DNA from: Arcicella rosea
GTDB taxonomy: Bacteria > Bacteroidota > Bacteroidia > Cytophagales > Spirosomataceae
Length of the DNA stretch: 64,000 nt
Reading direction: 5' to 3'
Assembly (NCBI RefSeq): GCF_040543805.1
Contig: NZ_JBEUMS010000008.1
Coordinates: 1 to 64,000 of the forward strand
Numbering within the stretch: the stretch's first letter is position 1; every line of letters begins with the position of its first letter. The position numbers and the translations under genes were made by a program. Below, one piece after another: positions 42,464 through 51,291 of the stretch. Under the pieces are notes generated by a model that saw only the letters and a program-made list of their open reading frames with translations, had not been told where the DNA came from and made no database searches.

Positions 42464-42687
42464 GAATAAATTCAGTAAGAGTAAGTAAAATCAGGAATAA
42501 GAATCAATATTAAATATCAAGTAGGAATAAGCCAAAACACAAAGAAATGAACAGGAATAGAAGCCCAACTTAGCACAAAAACCAGTATTAACACAAAAGA
42601 TTAAAATACATTTAGAAATAAAAAATAAATGGTGTAATCTTGGTAATACAATAAAAAAAACTTGACAATCAATTCAGTTTTTAACCC

Positions 42688-42719
42688 CTAATACTGTCAA
42701 GCTTTTTTAGGATGAGACA
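42688..42719 (-). repeat. Right terminal inverted repeat of the IS
   Basis: Perfect 32-base partner of 40984-41015. The ACT target duplication follows at 42720-42722. Confidence 0.95.
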
Positions 42720-42746
42720 ACTGATTCACATGAAATATCACTTTCC

Positions 42747-42795
42747 ATTACTCATTACTCATTACTCATTACTCATTACTCATTACTCATTACTC
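42747..42795. repeat. Seven-copy ATTACTC tandem repeat
   Basis: Seven perfect copies of the 7-bp unit ATTACTC, then a partial copy, lie between the IS (25 bases away) and the stop of the glucosaminidase gene at 42803. A decayed relative of the word (GAGTAATACGTAATGATTA) occurs near 47677. Confidence 0.95.
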
Positions 42796-42802
42796 ATTAG
42801 GA

Positions 42803-43936
42803 CTAATCATATTGAATCAGATTATACTTATCTACTAATTTCATAATTCTATCAGCATAATATTTGCCACCTTTGTGTGAATAGCCTTTTTCTCCAATTG
42901 CATATACAAATGTATAAGCGGCAGAATATTTATCCACTCCTTCAGCTATTTGTCCTTGATAGAATCTTGGAATATCGCTGTAATCACGTTTCCACAAACC
43001 TGTTTTGTGTAAAAAGATTTCTTCTACCAAAAAAGTCATGCAATCTGCACGAGAATTAAAACGCTTGTACCAATTATCTGGTCGGTTATCTTCATCGTAA
43101 ATATATTGACCTTCTTCTGTAATTTTCAGAATTTGTACTTTCCCTCCATGTTCATCAGGTTGACCTTTTAGTTGATAAGCATTTGAATTGTTACCTTTCC
43201 ATTGTTTAATTCCTAAAAAGTTGTTGGCATAAACTGCATTTCTACTAAAACCATAGCCGCTTTCTAAGGCTGCCATCGCAATGACAATACTTGCTGGAAT
43301 TTGATATTTTCTTGACAAAAACTGAGCATCTTGACTAATGTCGGCAATAAAACCTTTAGCTTCATCGGCTGTAGGATGACCAATTGCTGTAGCATAGACA
43401 TTTTGGTTTTTTCCAAAAGGGTCTTCGTTGGGAGTAGGAGGGAATCTAAGCGAAGTATTGACTCTGTTGGGGAATAAATACTCACCAAGAGCATCTTTGG
43501 GCAAGTTTCCATCATTATATGCCATTACGTTATTATCTTTTTGAGCGTTTTTTCGCTCATAAGTAATGACATCATTCTGAAAAATTTTTCCAGTAATAAC
43601 TATTTCTCCATAAGATACATTGACAGTATCGTTGTTGGAAGAAATACCAATAAATTTTAATTGTTTTACACCAGAATAGCTAAACAGAAAAGGAAAAATA
43701 GCTTTGTTAGATGCTACGAAAGCAGTACCTAAGCTTCTATTGTCAGAATAGACTTTTACTCTTTGAACATTATCACCAACGTGAAAGACGAATTTTACTT
43801 CATCGCCTACTTGCGCTTTAGCAACATATTCAACATTAAAAGTAAAGCGGTTAAGTTTTTGTGATGAAAATGCAAAAAATACCAAACCCAGCAATAAGAT
43901 ACTTATTACTTGGTTGTTAAATACTGTTTTTATCAT
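42803..43936 (-). CDS. Secreted glucosaminidase-domain protein (GH73-like)
   Basis: The 377-residue envelope protein probably cleaves peptidoglycan. It has an N-terminal membrane/signal segment (VISILLLGLVFFAFS), a beta-rich middle (about 30-130), and a C-terminal glucosaminidase domain from about 205: IPASIVIAMAALESGYGFS with the likely catalytic Glu, NNFLGIKQWKG, and CMTFLVEEIFLHK. The frame is open to 44008, but that start would lie inside a perfect palindrome; the ATG at 43936 gives a proper signal sequence and is chosen. The remaining region downstream holds tandem repeats and the IS. Confidence 0.85.
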   Translation of the reverse strand: MIKTVFNNQVISILLLGLVFFAFSSQKLNRFTFNVEYVAKAQVGDEVKFVFHVGDNVQRVKVYSDNRSLGTAFVASNKAIFPFLFSYSGVKQLKFIGISSNNDTVNVSYGEIVITGKIFQNDVITYERKNAQKDNNVMAYNDGNLPKDALGEYLFPNRVNTSLRFPPTPNEDPFGKNQNVYATAIGHPTADEAKGFIADISQDAQFLSRKYQIPASIVIAMAALESGYGFSRNAVYANNFLGIKQWKGNNSNAYQLKGQPDEHGGKVQILKITEEGQYIYDEDNRPDNWYKRFNSRADCMTFLVEEIFLHKTGLWKRDYSDIPRFYQGQIAEGVDKYSAAYTFVYAIGEKGYSHKGGKYYADRIMKLVDKYNLIQYD

Positions 43937-43990
43937 TAGTGATGTTTTGTTAGATTTTGATTTTAACTCAGCGGCGGATAAGATGAAACC

Positions 43991-44010
43991 TTTTGTTAAT
44001 CTTAACAAAA
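43991..44010. promoter_or_regulatory. 20-bp palindrome upstream of the glucosaminidase gene
   Basis: TTTTGTTAA and TTAACAAAA flank a 2-base centre, a perfect 9-bp dyad 55 bases upstream of the chosen ATG. It could be an operator or the foot of a hairpin. Confidence 0.5.
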
Positions 44011-44013
44011 AAG

Positions 44014-44046
44014 AATGTGCTTAACTTTTTATAGGTTAAGCACATT
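44014..44046 (-). terminator. Intrinsic terminator after the methyltransferase gene
   Basis: A perfect 12-bp stem (44014-44025 with 44035-44046) with a 9-base loop is followed on the minus strand by CTTTTTTG. It begins 27 bases past the methyltransferase stop. Confidence 0.85.
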
Positions 44047-44072
44047 GCAATATATAATTTTTTTTACAATTA

Positions 44073-44843
44073 TTACTTCGTTGCAATATAAAAAAAATCA
44101 AAACATTCTTCAGCATCGTCTGAAAGGAAGTAGTCTTGATAAGTAATGCCAGTGACCAATTTGTTGTCTGAACGTTGAATAATGTTTCTACTCATTCTGT
44201 TTGCGATATCATAAGGAATTTGTAACATCCATCTTGGCAAACGATATTGCAAATTAAAAATATCGAAACGAGTGATTTTTTCAACCGAACGTTTATTTTC
44301 TTCATAGTAATTCATCACCTTTTCATTCCCATGAACTCCTTGCGTTTGGATTGAAGAAAAATGCTTCAAGATGAGATTTTTAAGTTCTGTTGCTAAATAT
44401 TCTCTTACATGCCAAGGGTTTCTTGAAAGAGAATATTTCTTGTTGACAGTTGTTAAAATTAATTTTCCTCCAGGTTTTAATACTCTGTGCGCTTCTTTAA
44501 TAAATTCATTATCATCTTCAATGTGTTCTATTACTTGGAAAGTAACGATATAATCAAAGGTATTATCTGCCAAGCCTTTTAAAGGAGGCAAAAACATATC
44601 AATGAATTTGAAAGAGGGATATTGTGCGCTTAGTTGCGTCATTAAAGGCTCATTTTTATCGACACCAGTATAATTAGCAACTGAAGGAGCTAAAACAGCT
44701 ACACCACGCCCTGTACCACAGCCAATTTCGAGCAAGTTTCCAGAAACGATTTTAGCAGCTTCAATATATGGGAATAGTAATCTTTGATGAACAGGATTAT
44801 CTGAAATGATTTCTGAGGAAGCAATCTCGGTTGTTTTGTACAT
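44073..44843 (-). CDS. Class I SAM-dependent methyltransferase
   Basis: The 256-residue protein has the Rossmann motifs LLEIGCGTGRGVAVLAP (motif I), VDKNEP, FDYIVTFQVIEHIEDD, and EAHRVLKPGGKLILTTVNK, typical of methyltransf_11/25 enzymes of the UbiE/SmtA style. The substrate is unknown. It is a single gene, divergent from the GWxTD lipoprotein. Confidence 0.92.
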   Translation of the reverse strand: MYKTTEIASSEIISDNPVHQRLLFPYIEAAKIVSGNLLEIGCGTGRGVAVLAPSVANYTGVDKNEPLMTQLSAQYPSFKFIDMFLPPLKGLADNTFDYIVTFQVIEHIEDDNEFIKEAHRVLKPGGKLILTTVNKKYSLSRNPWHVREYLATELKNLILKHFSSIQTQGVHGNEKVMNYYEENKRSVEKITRFDIFNLQYRLPRWMLQIPYDIANRMSRNIIQRSDNKLVTGITYQDYFLSDDAEECFDFFYIATK

Positions 44844-44882
44844 GATATCAGGTAAAAAAGGAAATAATTTTTAATTTTATCC

Positions 44883-44890
44883 CAAATTTA
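44883..44890 (-). promoter_or_regulatory. Candidate promoter of the methyltransferase gene (-7 element)
   Basis: On the minus strand TAAATTTG matches TAnnTTTG, 40 bases before the ATG. Confidence 0.4.
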
Positions 44891-44961
44891 GGGCATTTGC
44901 TTGACATCAGGAAAATACTTATTAAATTGAATTCGTTATCATCTCAAATTATCTTGTCGAA

Positions 44962-44989
44962 TTTGTAATAATTGACATATTTATATTTG
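44962..44989 (+). promoter_or_regulatory. Candidate promoter of the GWxTD gene
   Basis: TTTG (44962-44965) and TATATTTG (44982-44989) with a 16-base spacer resemble the Bacteroidota -33/-7 pair. The start site would be near 44995, about 50 bases before the ATG. Confidence 0.5.
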
Positions 44990-45045
44990 TTAATTTTCTA
45001 ATATAAACGCTTAGAGCTTGAGGCTTACAGCTATTCTTTCAACTG

Positions 45046-46284
45046 ATGAAAAAAATACTTCTATTCGTTCCAATCATTTTGTTTTTGGCAAGTTGTAGCT
45101 CAACTTCACCTAAAAAAGCCAAAGAACAAGGCGAAAGTAAAGTGCTTTTACAAAGATTTCTGAGTAAAAGCCGCTTCCTAGATAATGGCTCTTCTGTACG
45201 AATTTTTTTAAGTATTGATATTGACAGAACTTTTACGTTAGCCGAGGCAAGTAAAGATTTTGTGATTTCATACAATCTTTATCCAGATTACAGTGCGAAG
45301 CAAAATAGTTTAAGTACTGGAAATGTCGCTATCAATGCTGAGAATTCAACACAGGAAGGAGGATTATTGACCGTTTGGTTTGACATTCCTAAACCAAAAG
45401 ATTTGTTAACAGGCTTGGCGTTTACAGAAATTAAAGATTTGAGAACAGGAAATAAAATTTTTAATGATTGTTTTCTAAGATTTCAATCTGGTAAAGTAAG
45501 CGATTACTTTATGTTTTATGATAAAACAGGAAAAACACCATTAGCTAGAAACTATTTTACGGTTCAAGATACTGTTGTTCTCAAAAGTCTTTCTGATAAA
45601 CAAGAAACGTTTAAAGTTTTCAAATATCGTTATGATTTTGAGGCGGCTATTTCACCAATGTCAACTACGCCAAGAGCAGCTTCAAAAAGTTTGTTTGTAG
45701 ATTCTTCTTTTACAGTTACCAGTAATAAGCCTTTTGTATTAAAAAGTGATGCGCTTTATTATTTTACAAGAGATACAACAGAATCTTATGGAATAGGAAT
45801 GGTAGTTGCAGATAAGCGATTTCCTAAAATGACTCGCCCTGAAAAATTAGTGAGACCATTGATTTATGTAAGCACAAATGCAGAAACAAGCGATTTGTAT
45901 AATTCCAAAGACCCAAAACGCTCTTTAGATAATTATTGGTTAAATATCATGCAAGGAAATCAAGGTACAGCTAAGAGGACGATTAAATCATATTATCAAA
46001 GAGTAGAGCAAGCAAACAGATTGTTTACAACGTATAAAGAAGGGTGGAAGACAGACAAAGGAATGGTTTACATCGTTATGGGTGACCCGACGAGAATCAC
46101 CAGAACAAAAGATAAAGAAGTTTGGACATATACTCGAAATAGTCAGTATTCAGAAGTAAACTTTACTTTTACCAGAAGAGCTAATCAATTTGCTGACGAT
46201 CATTACGAACTTCAACGCTATGCAGAATATCAATCCATTTGGTTCCCAACCGTAGAGCAGTGGAGGAATGGGGATAAGATTTAA
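45046..46284 (+). CDS. GWxTD-domain lipoprotein
   Basis: The 412-residue protein has a lipoprotein signal (ILFLASC), beta-rich middle regions, and a C-terminal GWxTD domain. In this domain the name-giving motif appears as EGWKTDKGMVYIVMGDPTRI followed by EVWTYTRN. The domain is found in Bacteroidota and Acidobacteriota outer-membrane-associated proteins; its function is unknown. A strong terminator follows directly. Confidence 0.9.
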   Translation: MKKILLFVPIILFLASCSSTSPKKAKEQGESKVLLQRFLSKSRFLDNGSSVRIFLSIDIDRTFTLAEASKDFVISYNLYPDYSAKQNSLSTGNVAINAENSTQEGGLLTVWFDIPKPKDLLTGLAFTEIKDLRTGNKIFNDCFLRFQSGKVSDYFMFYDKTGKTPLARNYFTVQDTVVLKSLSDKQETFKVFKYRYDFEAAISPMSTTPRAASKSLFVDSSFTVTSNKPFVLKSDALYYFTRDTTESYGIGMVVADKRFPKMTRPEKLVRPLIYVSTNAETSDLYNSKDPKRSLDNYWLNIMQGNQGTAKRTIKSYYQRVEQANRLFTTYKEGWKTDKGMVYIVMGDPTRITRTKDKEVWTYTRNSQYSEVNFTFTRRANQFADDHYELQRYAEYQSIWFPTVEQWRNGDKI

Positions 46285-46287
46285 TGT

Positions 46288-46330
46288 AAACAGGGATTAA
46301 AAAGATAAGACCTTTTTAATCCCTGTTTTT
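46288..46330 (+). terminator. Intrinsic terminator of the GWxTD gene
   Basis: A perfect 17-bp stem (46288-46304 with 46312-46328) has a 7-base loop and ends in a T-run. Confidence 0.92.
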
Positions 46331-46952
46331 TTGCTACTGATATGAGTAACACCTGTATCAACCCACTATTAACCCCCTTTTAGACTACTTTCAGCCTCCT
46401 TTCAACCCAACTTAACCTTTGAATAATTGCATATTCTCTGTATTATTTTGGTTGAATTAAGATAGTATTTAATGAAATGTTAACTTTCAATTCTTCAATT
46501 AATCCATTATTTCAATAATTTTTGATTTCTTCATAATTCTTTAATAAATACAATTTTAAAATAGTATAGCTTTAGTACTTGCTTTTCAAGAGTTAATATG
46601 AATGGGAATAATCGTTAAGTTAATCTCGATGGTACTAAGAAAAGTTTAATTGTGTACAGAATTAAAAGAACTGTTTGAAGACTTATAGGTAGTTAAAATT
46701 AATGTTTTATGTTTAATGATGGATTATAAATTTTGTTTTATCTTATAATTAGCAAATATTATTTTGAATATTGATTTTTAACCAATTTAAAGATAAAGCA
46801 ATATTACTATTTTGATAAAGAATAACAAATTTCAGATAAAATATACCGTTTAATAATTTTTTTATTTGAAAATCGAAAATTGTTCTTACTTTTGACTTAG
46901 AAGAATGCAAAAATTCTAAGTTTTATCATAGTACTTGAAATTTTAATTCTTT
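46331..46952. other. AT-rich intergenic region before the exopolysaccharide locus
   Basis: About 620 bases hold no supported gene. A C-rich, degenerate CAACCC/TTTCA-word stretch at about 46350-46420 is followed by very AT-rich sequence and then the promoter at 46865-46894. No known regulatory RNA was recognised. Confidence 0.6.
46865..46894 (+). promoter_or_regulatory. Promoter of the exopolysaccharide locus
   Basis: TTTG (46865-46868) and TACTTTTG (46887-46894) with an 18-base spacer give the best -33/-7 match in the window. Transcription should start near 46900, about 53 bases before the first gene. Confidence 0.65.
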
Positions 46953-47663
46953 ATGCAGTCTAAACGCTATCTAACTTTCATACTATTTATTATGGCATTT
47001 TACTTATGCCCTGATAATGATGTTTGTGCGACAGCCGACTCAACAAACGTTCATAAACATAATGTATCAATCGGTGTCTCTTTGGGAACAAATGGATTAG
47101 GCTTAGAATTAGCTAAAACATCCCCTTACAAAAAAATATTTTGGCGAGTAGGAACTACCTACCTTCAGTATCATAGATTGTTTGATGTCAATCTAAATAC
47201 TAAGTCAACTATCAATATTGAATCTGATTTAAAATTCAACCAGATTTTTTTAGCGACTCAATTTTACCCTTTCAAGAAAGTATCTTTTCACTTAATAGGT
47301 GGAGTTAGTTATTTATATAATTTCAATGTTTCCGCATTTGTTGACACAAATACTGGAATAAGCTTTGAAGGAGTAGAAGTAAACGCTGAGGATTTTGGAG
47401 AAATTAGTGTGAAAGTTGATTGGAATAAATTTGTTCCTTTTGTTGGATTTGGATTTGGTAGAGTCATACCTAAAAGAAGACTAAGTTTTAACGGAGAGAT
47501 TGGTTGCTATTACATGGGTAGTCCTAAAATTATAAGTGAATATTTTGGTATTTTAGATACTACGAATGCAGATGAACTAATTCCGATTATTGAAAGAAAT
47601 ATAAAAGATTACTCATATTTACCTTTCATTAATTTTAAAGTTAGATATAGAATTGGAAATTAA
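46953..47663 (+). CDS. Putative outer-membrane beta-barrel protein
   Basis: The 236-residue protein has a signal peptide (about 1-27, ending VCATA) and alternating amphipathic strands such as VSIGVSLGTNGLGLELA, FFRVGTTYLQY-like, KFNQIFLATQFYPF, FHLIGGVSYLYNF and FVPFVGFGFG, ending VRYRIGN. This pattern fits a small eight-stranded OMP. I do not recognise a family. As first gene after the promoter of the polysaccharide locus it may be part of the surface machinery, but that is inference. Confidence 0.65.
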   Translation: MQSKRYLTFILFIMAFYLCPDNDVCATADSTNVHKHNVSIGVSLGTNGLGLELAKTSPYKKIFWRVGTTYLQYHRLFDVNLNTKSTINIESDLKFNQIFLATQFYPFKKVSFHLIGGVSYLYNFNVSAFVDTNTGISFEGVEVNAEDFGEISVKVDWNKFVPFVGFGFGRVIPKRRLSFNGEIGCYYMGSPKIISEYFGILDTTNADELIPIIERNIKDYSYLPFINFKVRYRIGN

Positions 47664-47752
47664 TGCTAAATGCGAAGTGAGTAATACGTAATGATTAATT
47701 TTCTATTGTTAAGTTGTCTCTAAATTTTACTTTAGTCCAATCAGTCAAAAAA

Positions 47753-49321
47753 ATGAAATACCTTGGTTACTCCATATTATTGATTTTTTTTGTAAGCTTA
47801 TTTGATGCTTGTAACAATCCTTTAGAGGATGTAACCATCAAAATAAAAGATGCTCTGACTGAATCAGCAATTAATTTAACTTACAGGAATGCAGTATCAA
47901 GTGATACAACAATGATTCCCAAAAGTATAAAATTTGCTTTTTTAGGGGAAGATGCAGAAGGAATAGTAAGTTCGGTAGGTAATAAAAAGATAAATATTAG
48001 TAGAGAAGGATTATTAGGAATTGCGATTGCACCAGATTATACAAAAAGACCAGCTAATATTAAAGTAGTAGCACAATTAGAGGGATATTTGACAGATATT
48101 AATTTAGTGACTGTACAAGCTAAAACTAATATCAATAGAACGATACGAATGTTTAAAATCAATAATTTGCCCTCTGGTATGAGTGTTGATTTAAAAAACA
48201 TAGATGATAAAGATATAGCAAGCCAAGGAGTAAATCTAACTACAAATGGACAAAAAGAGAAAGTTAGTTTAGTCTCAAATAGTGGCATAAACGTTTTAGA
48301 CAAATCAGGTACTGTTTTAACAGGAAAATTAGAATTACTTTTAAGTCATTTCGAAAATAAAGCTAGAGAATTTGTTCCTTCAAATTATACAGTATATCAA
48401 GCAATAGGTTTAGATAATAAAATTTTGCCACCCTTTGAGTTTCAATCTTATGGTTTCTTTTCAATTAAAATAATTAATGATAAGTTTGAAGAAGCTAATA
48501 ATCTTTCTAAACCATGTTCCGTGAATATAGAGATTAATGAAGATAGTTATCATACGAATGGAACAAGATTAAAAGAAGGAGAGAGCATTCCATTTTGGGT
48601 ATATGCAAATAATACGTGGAAAATGTTGGCTAATCCTGTTTTAAAAAGAAATACAAACGGTAAATTATCAATTTCAACAAGTATTTCATCGCTTAGTTAT
48701 TATGCCTTAGGTGAAATGTTTCCAGTTTGTGAAAAAGGACCAGTGTTAGTTGTAAATAGTGCAAATAAAGGATTAGATATTTATCATTACAGTAGATTGA
48801 TTGAAAAAAGTTCTGGGAAAAGTGTGGGAGATGTGTACTTAAGTTTGAATAATGGGGCAAGATATTCCCTTGCAGGTAGAAGAAAAAATACAGTTTATTT
48901 ACAAGTATTCAATTTCAATAACCAATATGGCGGAGATTTAACAAAACCAATATTTCAAACTGAAGCATTTGATTTATGTGAGGAGAAAACAATACCAGTT
49001 AATATTGCAACTCCTTCACCTCAACCTATTAATGTTGAATTAATCATAGAATGTGCTAAAGGGCAAGTAGTAAATAATGCGACAGTACCAGCCAAAGTTG
49101 ATATACAATTTCAACCAAAAGGAGCTAGTGATTGGAGGGATTTAATGACACTCACAAGGAATCAATTGAAAGGAAGTACTTATAAATTAAAATATGGAAG
49201 TACATATTCAATAAGAGCATCACCTAATCCAGCACAAGGTTGGTTGTTTTACAAAAGAGATACATTAATTAACACAACGAATTATCGCTTTTACATAGAA
49301 AATAAAGATTATTGTAAGTGA
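47753..49321 (+). CDS. Hypothetical surface lipoprotein
   Basis: The 522-residue protein has a clear lipoprotein signal (FFVSLFDAC with lipid-modified Cys near 20), so the ATG at 47753 is preferred over 47714. Beta-rich Ig-like segments follow; the middle part contains PFEFQSYGFFSIKI and PFWVYANNTWKML, and the C-terminal part NVELIIECAKGQ. The strands resemble carboxypeptidase-regulatory or ZU5-like modules in Bacteroidota lipoproteins, but no family is certain. It lies between an OMP-like gene and a Wzi-like gene in one direction. Confidence 0.65.
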   Translation: MKYLGYSILLIFFVSLFDACNNPLEDVTIKIKDALTESAINLTYRNAVSSDTTMIPKSIKFAFLGEDAEGIVSSVGNKKINISREGLLGIAIAPDYTKRPANIKVVAQLEGYLTDINLVTVQAKTNINRTIRMFKINNLPSGMSVDLKNIDDKDIASQGVNLTTNGQKEKVSLVSNSGINVLDKSGTVLTGKLELLLSHFENKAREFVPSNYTVYQAIGLDNKILPPFEFQSYGFFSIKIINDKFEEANNLSKPCSVNIEINEDSYHTNGTRLKEGESIPFWVYANNTWKMLANPVLKRNTNGKLSISTSISSLSYYALGEMFPVCEKGPVLVVNSANKGLDIYHYSRLIEKSSGKSVGDVYLSLNNGARYSLAGRRKNTVYLQVFNFNNQYGGDLTKPIFQTEAFDLCEEKTIPVNIATPSPQPINVELIIECAKGQVVNNATVPAKVDIQFQPKGASDWRDLMTLTRNQLKGSTYKLKYGSTYSIRASPNPAQGWLFYKRDTLINTTNYRFYIENKDYCK

Positions 49322-49564
49322 AGTTTCTTGAGTGCTGCATTGTGAGTTTTGAATGAGGAGTTTTTTTGAGTGACGAATTTTGAAAAAGGTTTTGGAATTA
49401 TTAATAAGGTCTTGTGAAAGGAAATATTGTTTTTTGATACAAACAAAATACAAATATTCTCAAGAGTTTTAATTGTTAAATAACGTCGTTTGTTATACCT
49501 AACTTAATTATTTTAATTAGCTTTAAAGCTTAATATTGAAGATTACATTAAACAATCCGATTTG

Positions 49565-51244
49565 ATGAGAAAATTTACTAAACTGTTTACTTTTTTATTG
49601 CTATCATCATTAAGCTTACTCGCTTTTCAAGTAAAAGCGCAAGTAGTGTATGAAGCTAGCTATAAGACAGTTTATCCTTATCTTTCAAGGCTGGCTCAAA
49701 AAGGAGTAATAGATTTAAATGATATAGCATTACCCTTATCCAGAAATTATATCCTCTCTAAATTAGATACGCTAAATAGTCATCAAGAAAAGTTGACTTC
49801 TCTTGAAAAAGAAGAATTAGCATTTTATCTAAAAGAATATACTATTGAGAAAAATCTAAGCAAAGATTTAACAGCTGAAAAGCCTTTTCAAAGTATTTTA
49901 CAGGCAAAAGCTAATGATAGAATTAGATTTGTCGCTTATCAAGACAAACAATTTTCTTTTAACCTACAACCCATTGTAGGCTACCAAATTGAAAATAATG
50001 ACAATACAACAATAAATCAACGTTGGATTGGTGCTTGGATTTATGGCTACCTAGGTAAAAACATTGGTTACAGCGTAGATTTCAGAAACAGTCAACTTAA
50101 TAATCTTTACCCGAGCTATGATTACAAACAAAACTTTAGCCCTGAACAAGGTAGAATTGGTGATTTGTTGTTAGGAGGGAAAAGATTTGACTATAGCTTG
50201 ATAAATGCTACAATTACTGCTCAATGGAAATGGGGTCATGCTACCTTTGGGAAAAATTCTTTACCATTTGGTTATGGTGCTGGTGGAAAGGTTATTCTAT
50301 CAGACAAAGCTCCTGGATTTCCTCAAGTTCGTTTAGATATTAATCCAGTAAAATGGTTGTCTTTTACTTATGCCCATGCTTGGCTTAACTCTAATATTAT
50401 TGATTCAACATCCATCTACAGCACATCAGTTCCTGGAAGAAACCAGTTTTCTTACAGAGAAAAATATTTAGCTTTTCATGCACTAACCTTAAAGCCATTC
50501 AAAGGGTTTAGTTTTTCTGTAGGCGAGTCAGTAATCTATAATGATAATCTCAAAATTGCTTATATGATTCCTATTGCATTGTTTTCTGGCTTGAATCATT
50601 ATTTAGGAGAGGCAAGTACAAGTCAGAATGCAACTAATACAATAGCAAACTCACAAATATTTTTACAGCTAAGTTCAAGGAATCATATTCCTAAAACACA
50701 CATATATGCTAGTTTATTTATTGACGAATTAGAGTTTTCGTTAACAGGTGGAAGTGCCAGTGAAAGAAATGCTAGAAATCATACTGCTTATCAAATTGGA
50801 GCAAGTATTGCTGATTTTCCAATAAACAATTTACACTTGACCTTAGAATATTCTAAGATTCAACCTTTTAATTATGTACACTTTATTCCTGTACAGACTT
50901 TTCAAAGTAATAATTTCAACTTAGGTCATTGGATTGGACCTAACGCTGACCAGTTATTTGCTCAGTTACATTATAGAGTATTGAGAGGGTTGGATGTTAA
51001 ACTAATTTATAATTATATTAGAAAAGGTACTGTAGGAACTGGAGTTCAGCAAGCTGACTTCAAAGATATTTATCCATTTTTATGGGGAGATTTAAAAAAG
51101 TATAGCTATTTCCAGACCCTTTTGCAGTATGAATTTATTCATGATTTATTTTTTAAAGTAAGCTATCAAAATAATCAAGAAGAAAATAAAGGAGTAAGCA
51201 AGAATAATAGAAATCTTTCTATGGCGATTAATTACAGTTTTTAA
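49565..51244 (+). CDS. Capsule assembly Wzi-family outer-membrane protein
   Basis: Wzi proteins are outer-membrane barrels that anchor capsule polysaccharide at the surface. The 559-residue product has a signal peptide (LAFQVKAQ), an N-terminal helical part with YPYLSRLAQKGVIDLNDI and LSRNYILSKL, and a long barrel with strands such as WKWGHATFGKNSLPFGYGAGG and SFTYAHAWLNS, ending AINYSF. This architecture is typical of the Bacteroidota Wzi branch. A TTG lies one codon upstream, but the ATG at 49565 is taken. Confidence 0.82.
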   Translation: MRKFTKLFTFLLLSSLSLLAFQVKAQVVYEASYKTVYPYLSRLAQKGVIDLNDIALPLSRNYILSKLDTLNSHQEKLTSLEKEELAFYLKEYTIEKNLSKDLTAEKPFQSILQAKANDRIRFVAYQDKQFSFNLQPIVGYQIENNDNTTINQRWIGAWIYGYLGKNIGYSVDFRNSQLNNLYPSYDYKQNFSPEQGRIGDLLLGGKRFDYSLINATITAQWKWGHATFGKNSLPFGYGAGGKVILSDKAPGFPQVRLDINPVKWLSFTYAHAWLNSNIIDSTSIYSTSVPGRNQFSYREKYLAFHALTLKPFKGFSFSVGESVIYNDNLKIAYMIPIALFSGLNHYLGEASTSQNATNTIANSQIFLQLSSRNHIPKTHIYASLFIDELEFSLTGGSASERNARNHTAYQIGASIADFPINNLHLTLEYSKIQPFNYVHFIPVQTFQSNNFNLGHWIGPNADQLFAQLHYRVLRGLDVKLIYNYIRKGTVGTGVQQADFKDIYPFLWGDLKKYSYFQTLLQYEFIHDLFFKVSYQNNQEENKGVSKNNRNLSMAINYSF

Positions 51245-51291
51245 TTCAAATAATAAAGTAAATCTCAAAAATCATCTTCAAATCAAATTGT

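Larger units (their letters stand above)
40984..42719 (+). mobile_element. Complete IS3-family insertion sequence
   Basis: The 1736-bp element has 32-bp perfect terminal inverted repeats (40984-41015 and 42688-42719) starting TGTCTCATCC, and a 3-bp direct repeat ACT on both sides (40981-40983 and 42720-42722) as target duplication. It carries orfA and orfB in the -1 relation with an A AAA AAG slip site. About 255 bases of non-coding sequence follow orfB. It lies between convergent genes and breaks nothing visible. The intact ends, target duplication and reading frames suggest it is recent and active. Confidence 0.96.

Noticed and set aside
1..42719. Composite transposon bounded by the two IS copies
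   Set aside because: The 40.9 kb between them is mostly housekeeping (thr operon, metG, pth, rlmB, mtgA), and the outer end of the left copy is not visible. An inversion hotspot is the more modest reading.
42747..42795. CRISPR-like array
   Set aside because: The repeat is a pure 7-bp tandem without spacers, and no cas genes are present.
43937..44008. Upstream start of the glucosaminidase gene
   Set aside because: It lies within a perfect palindrome next to the preceding terminator and hides the signal sequence.
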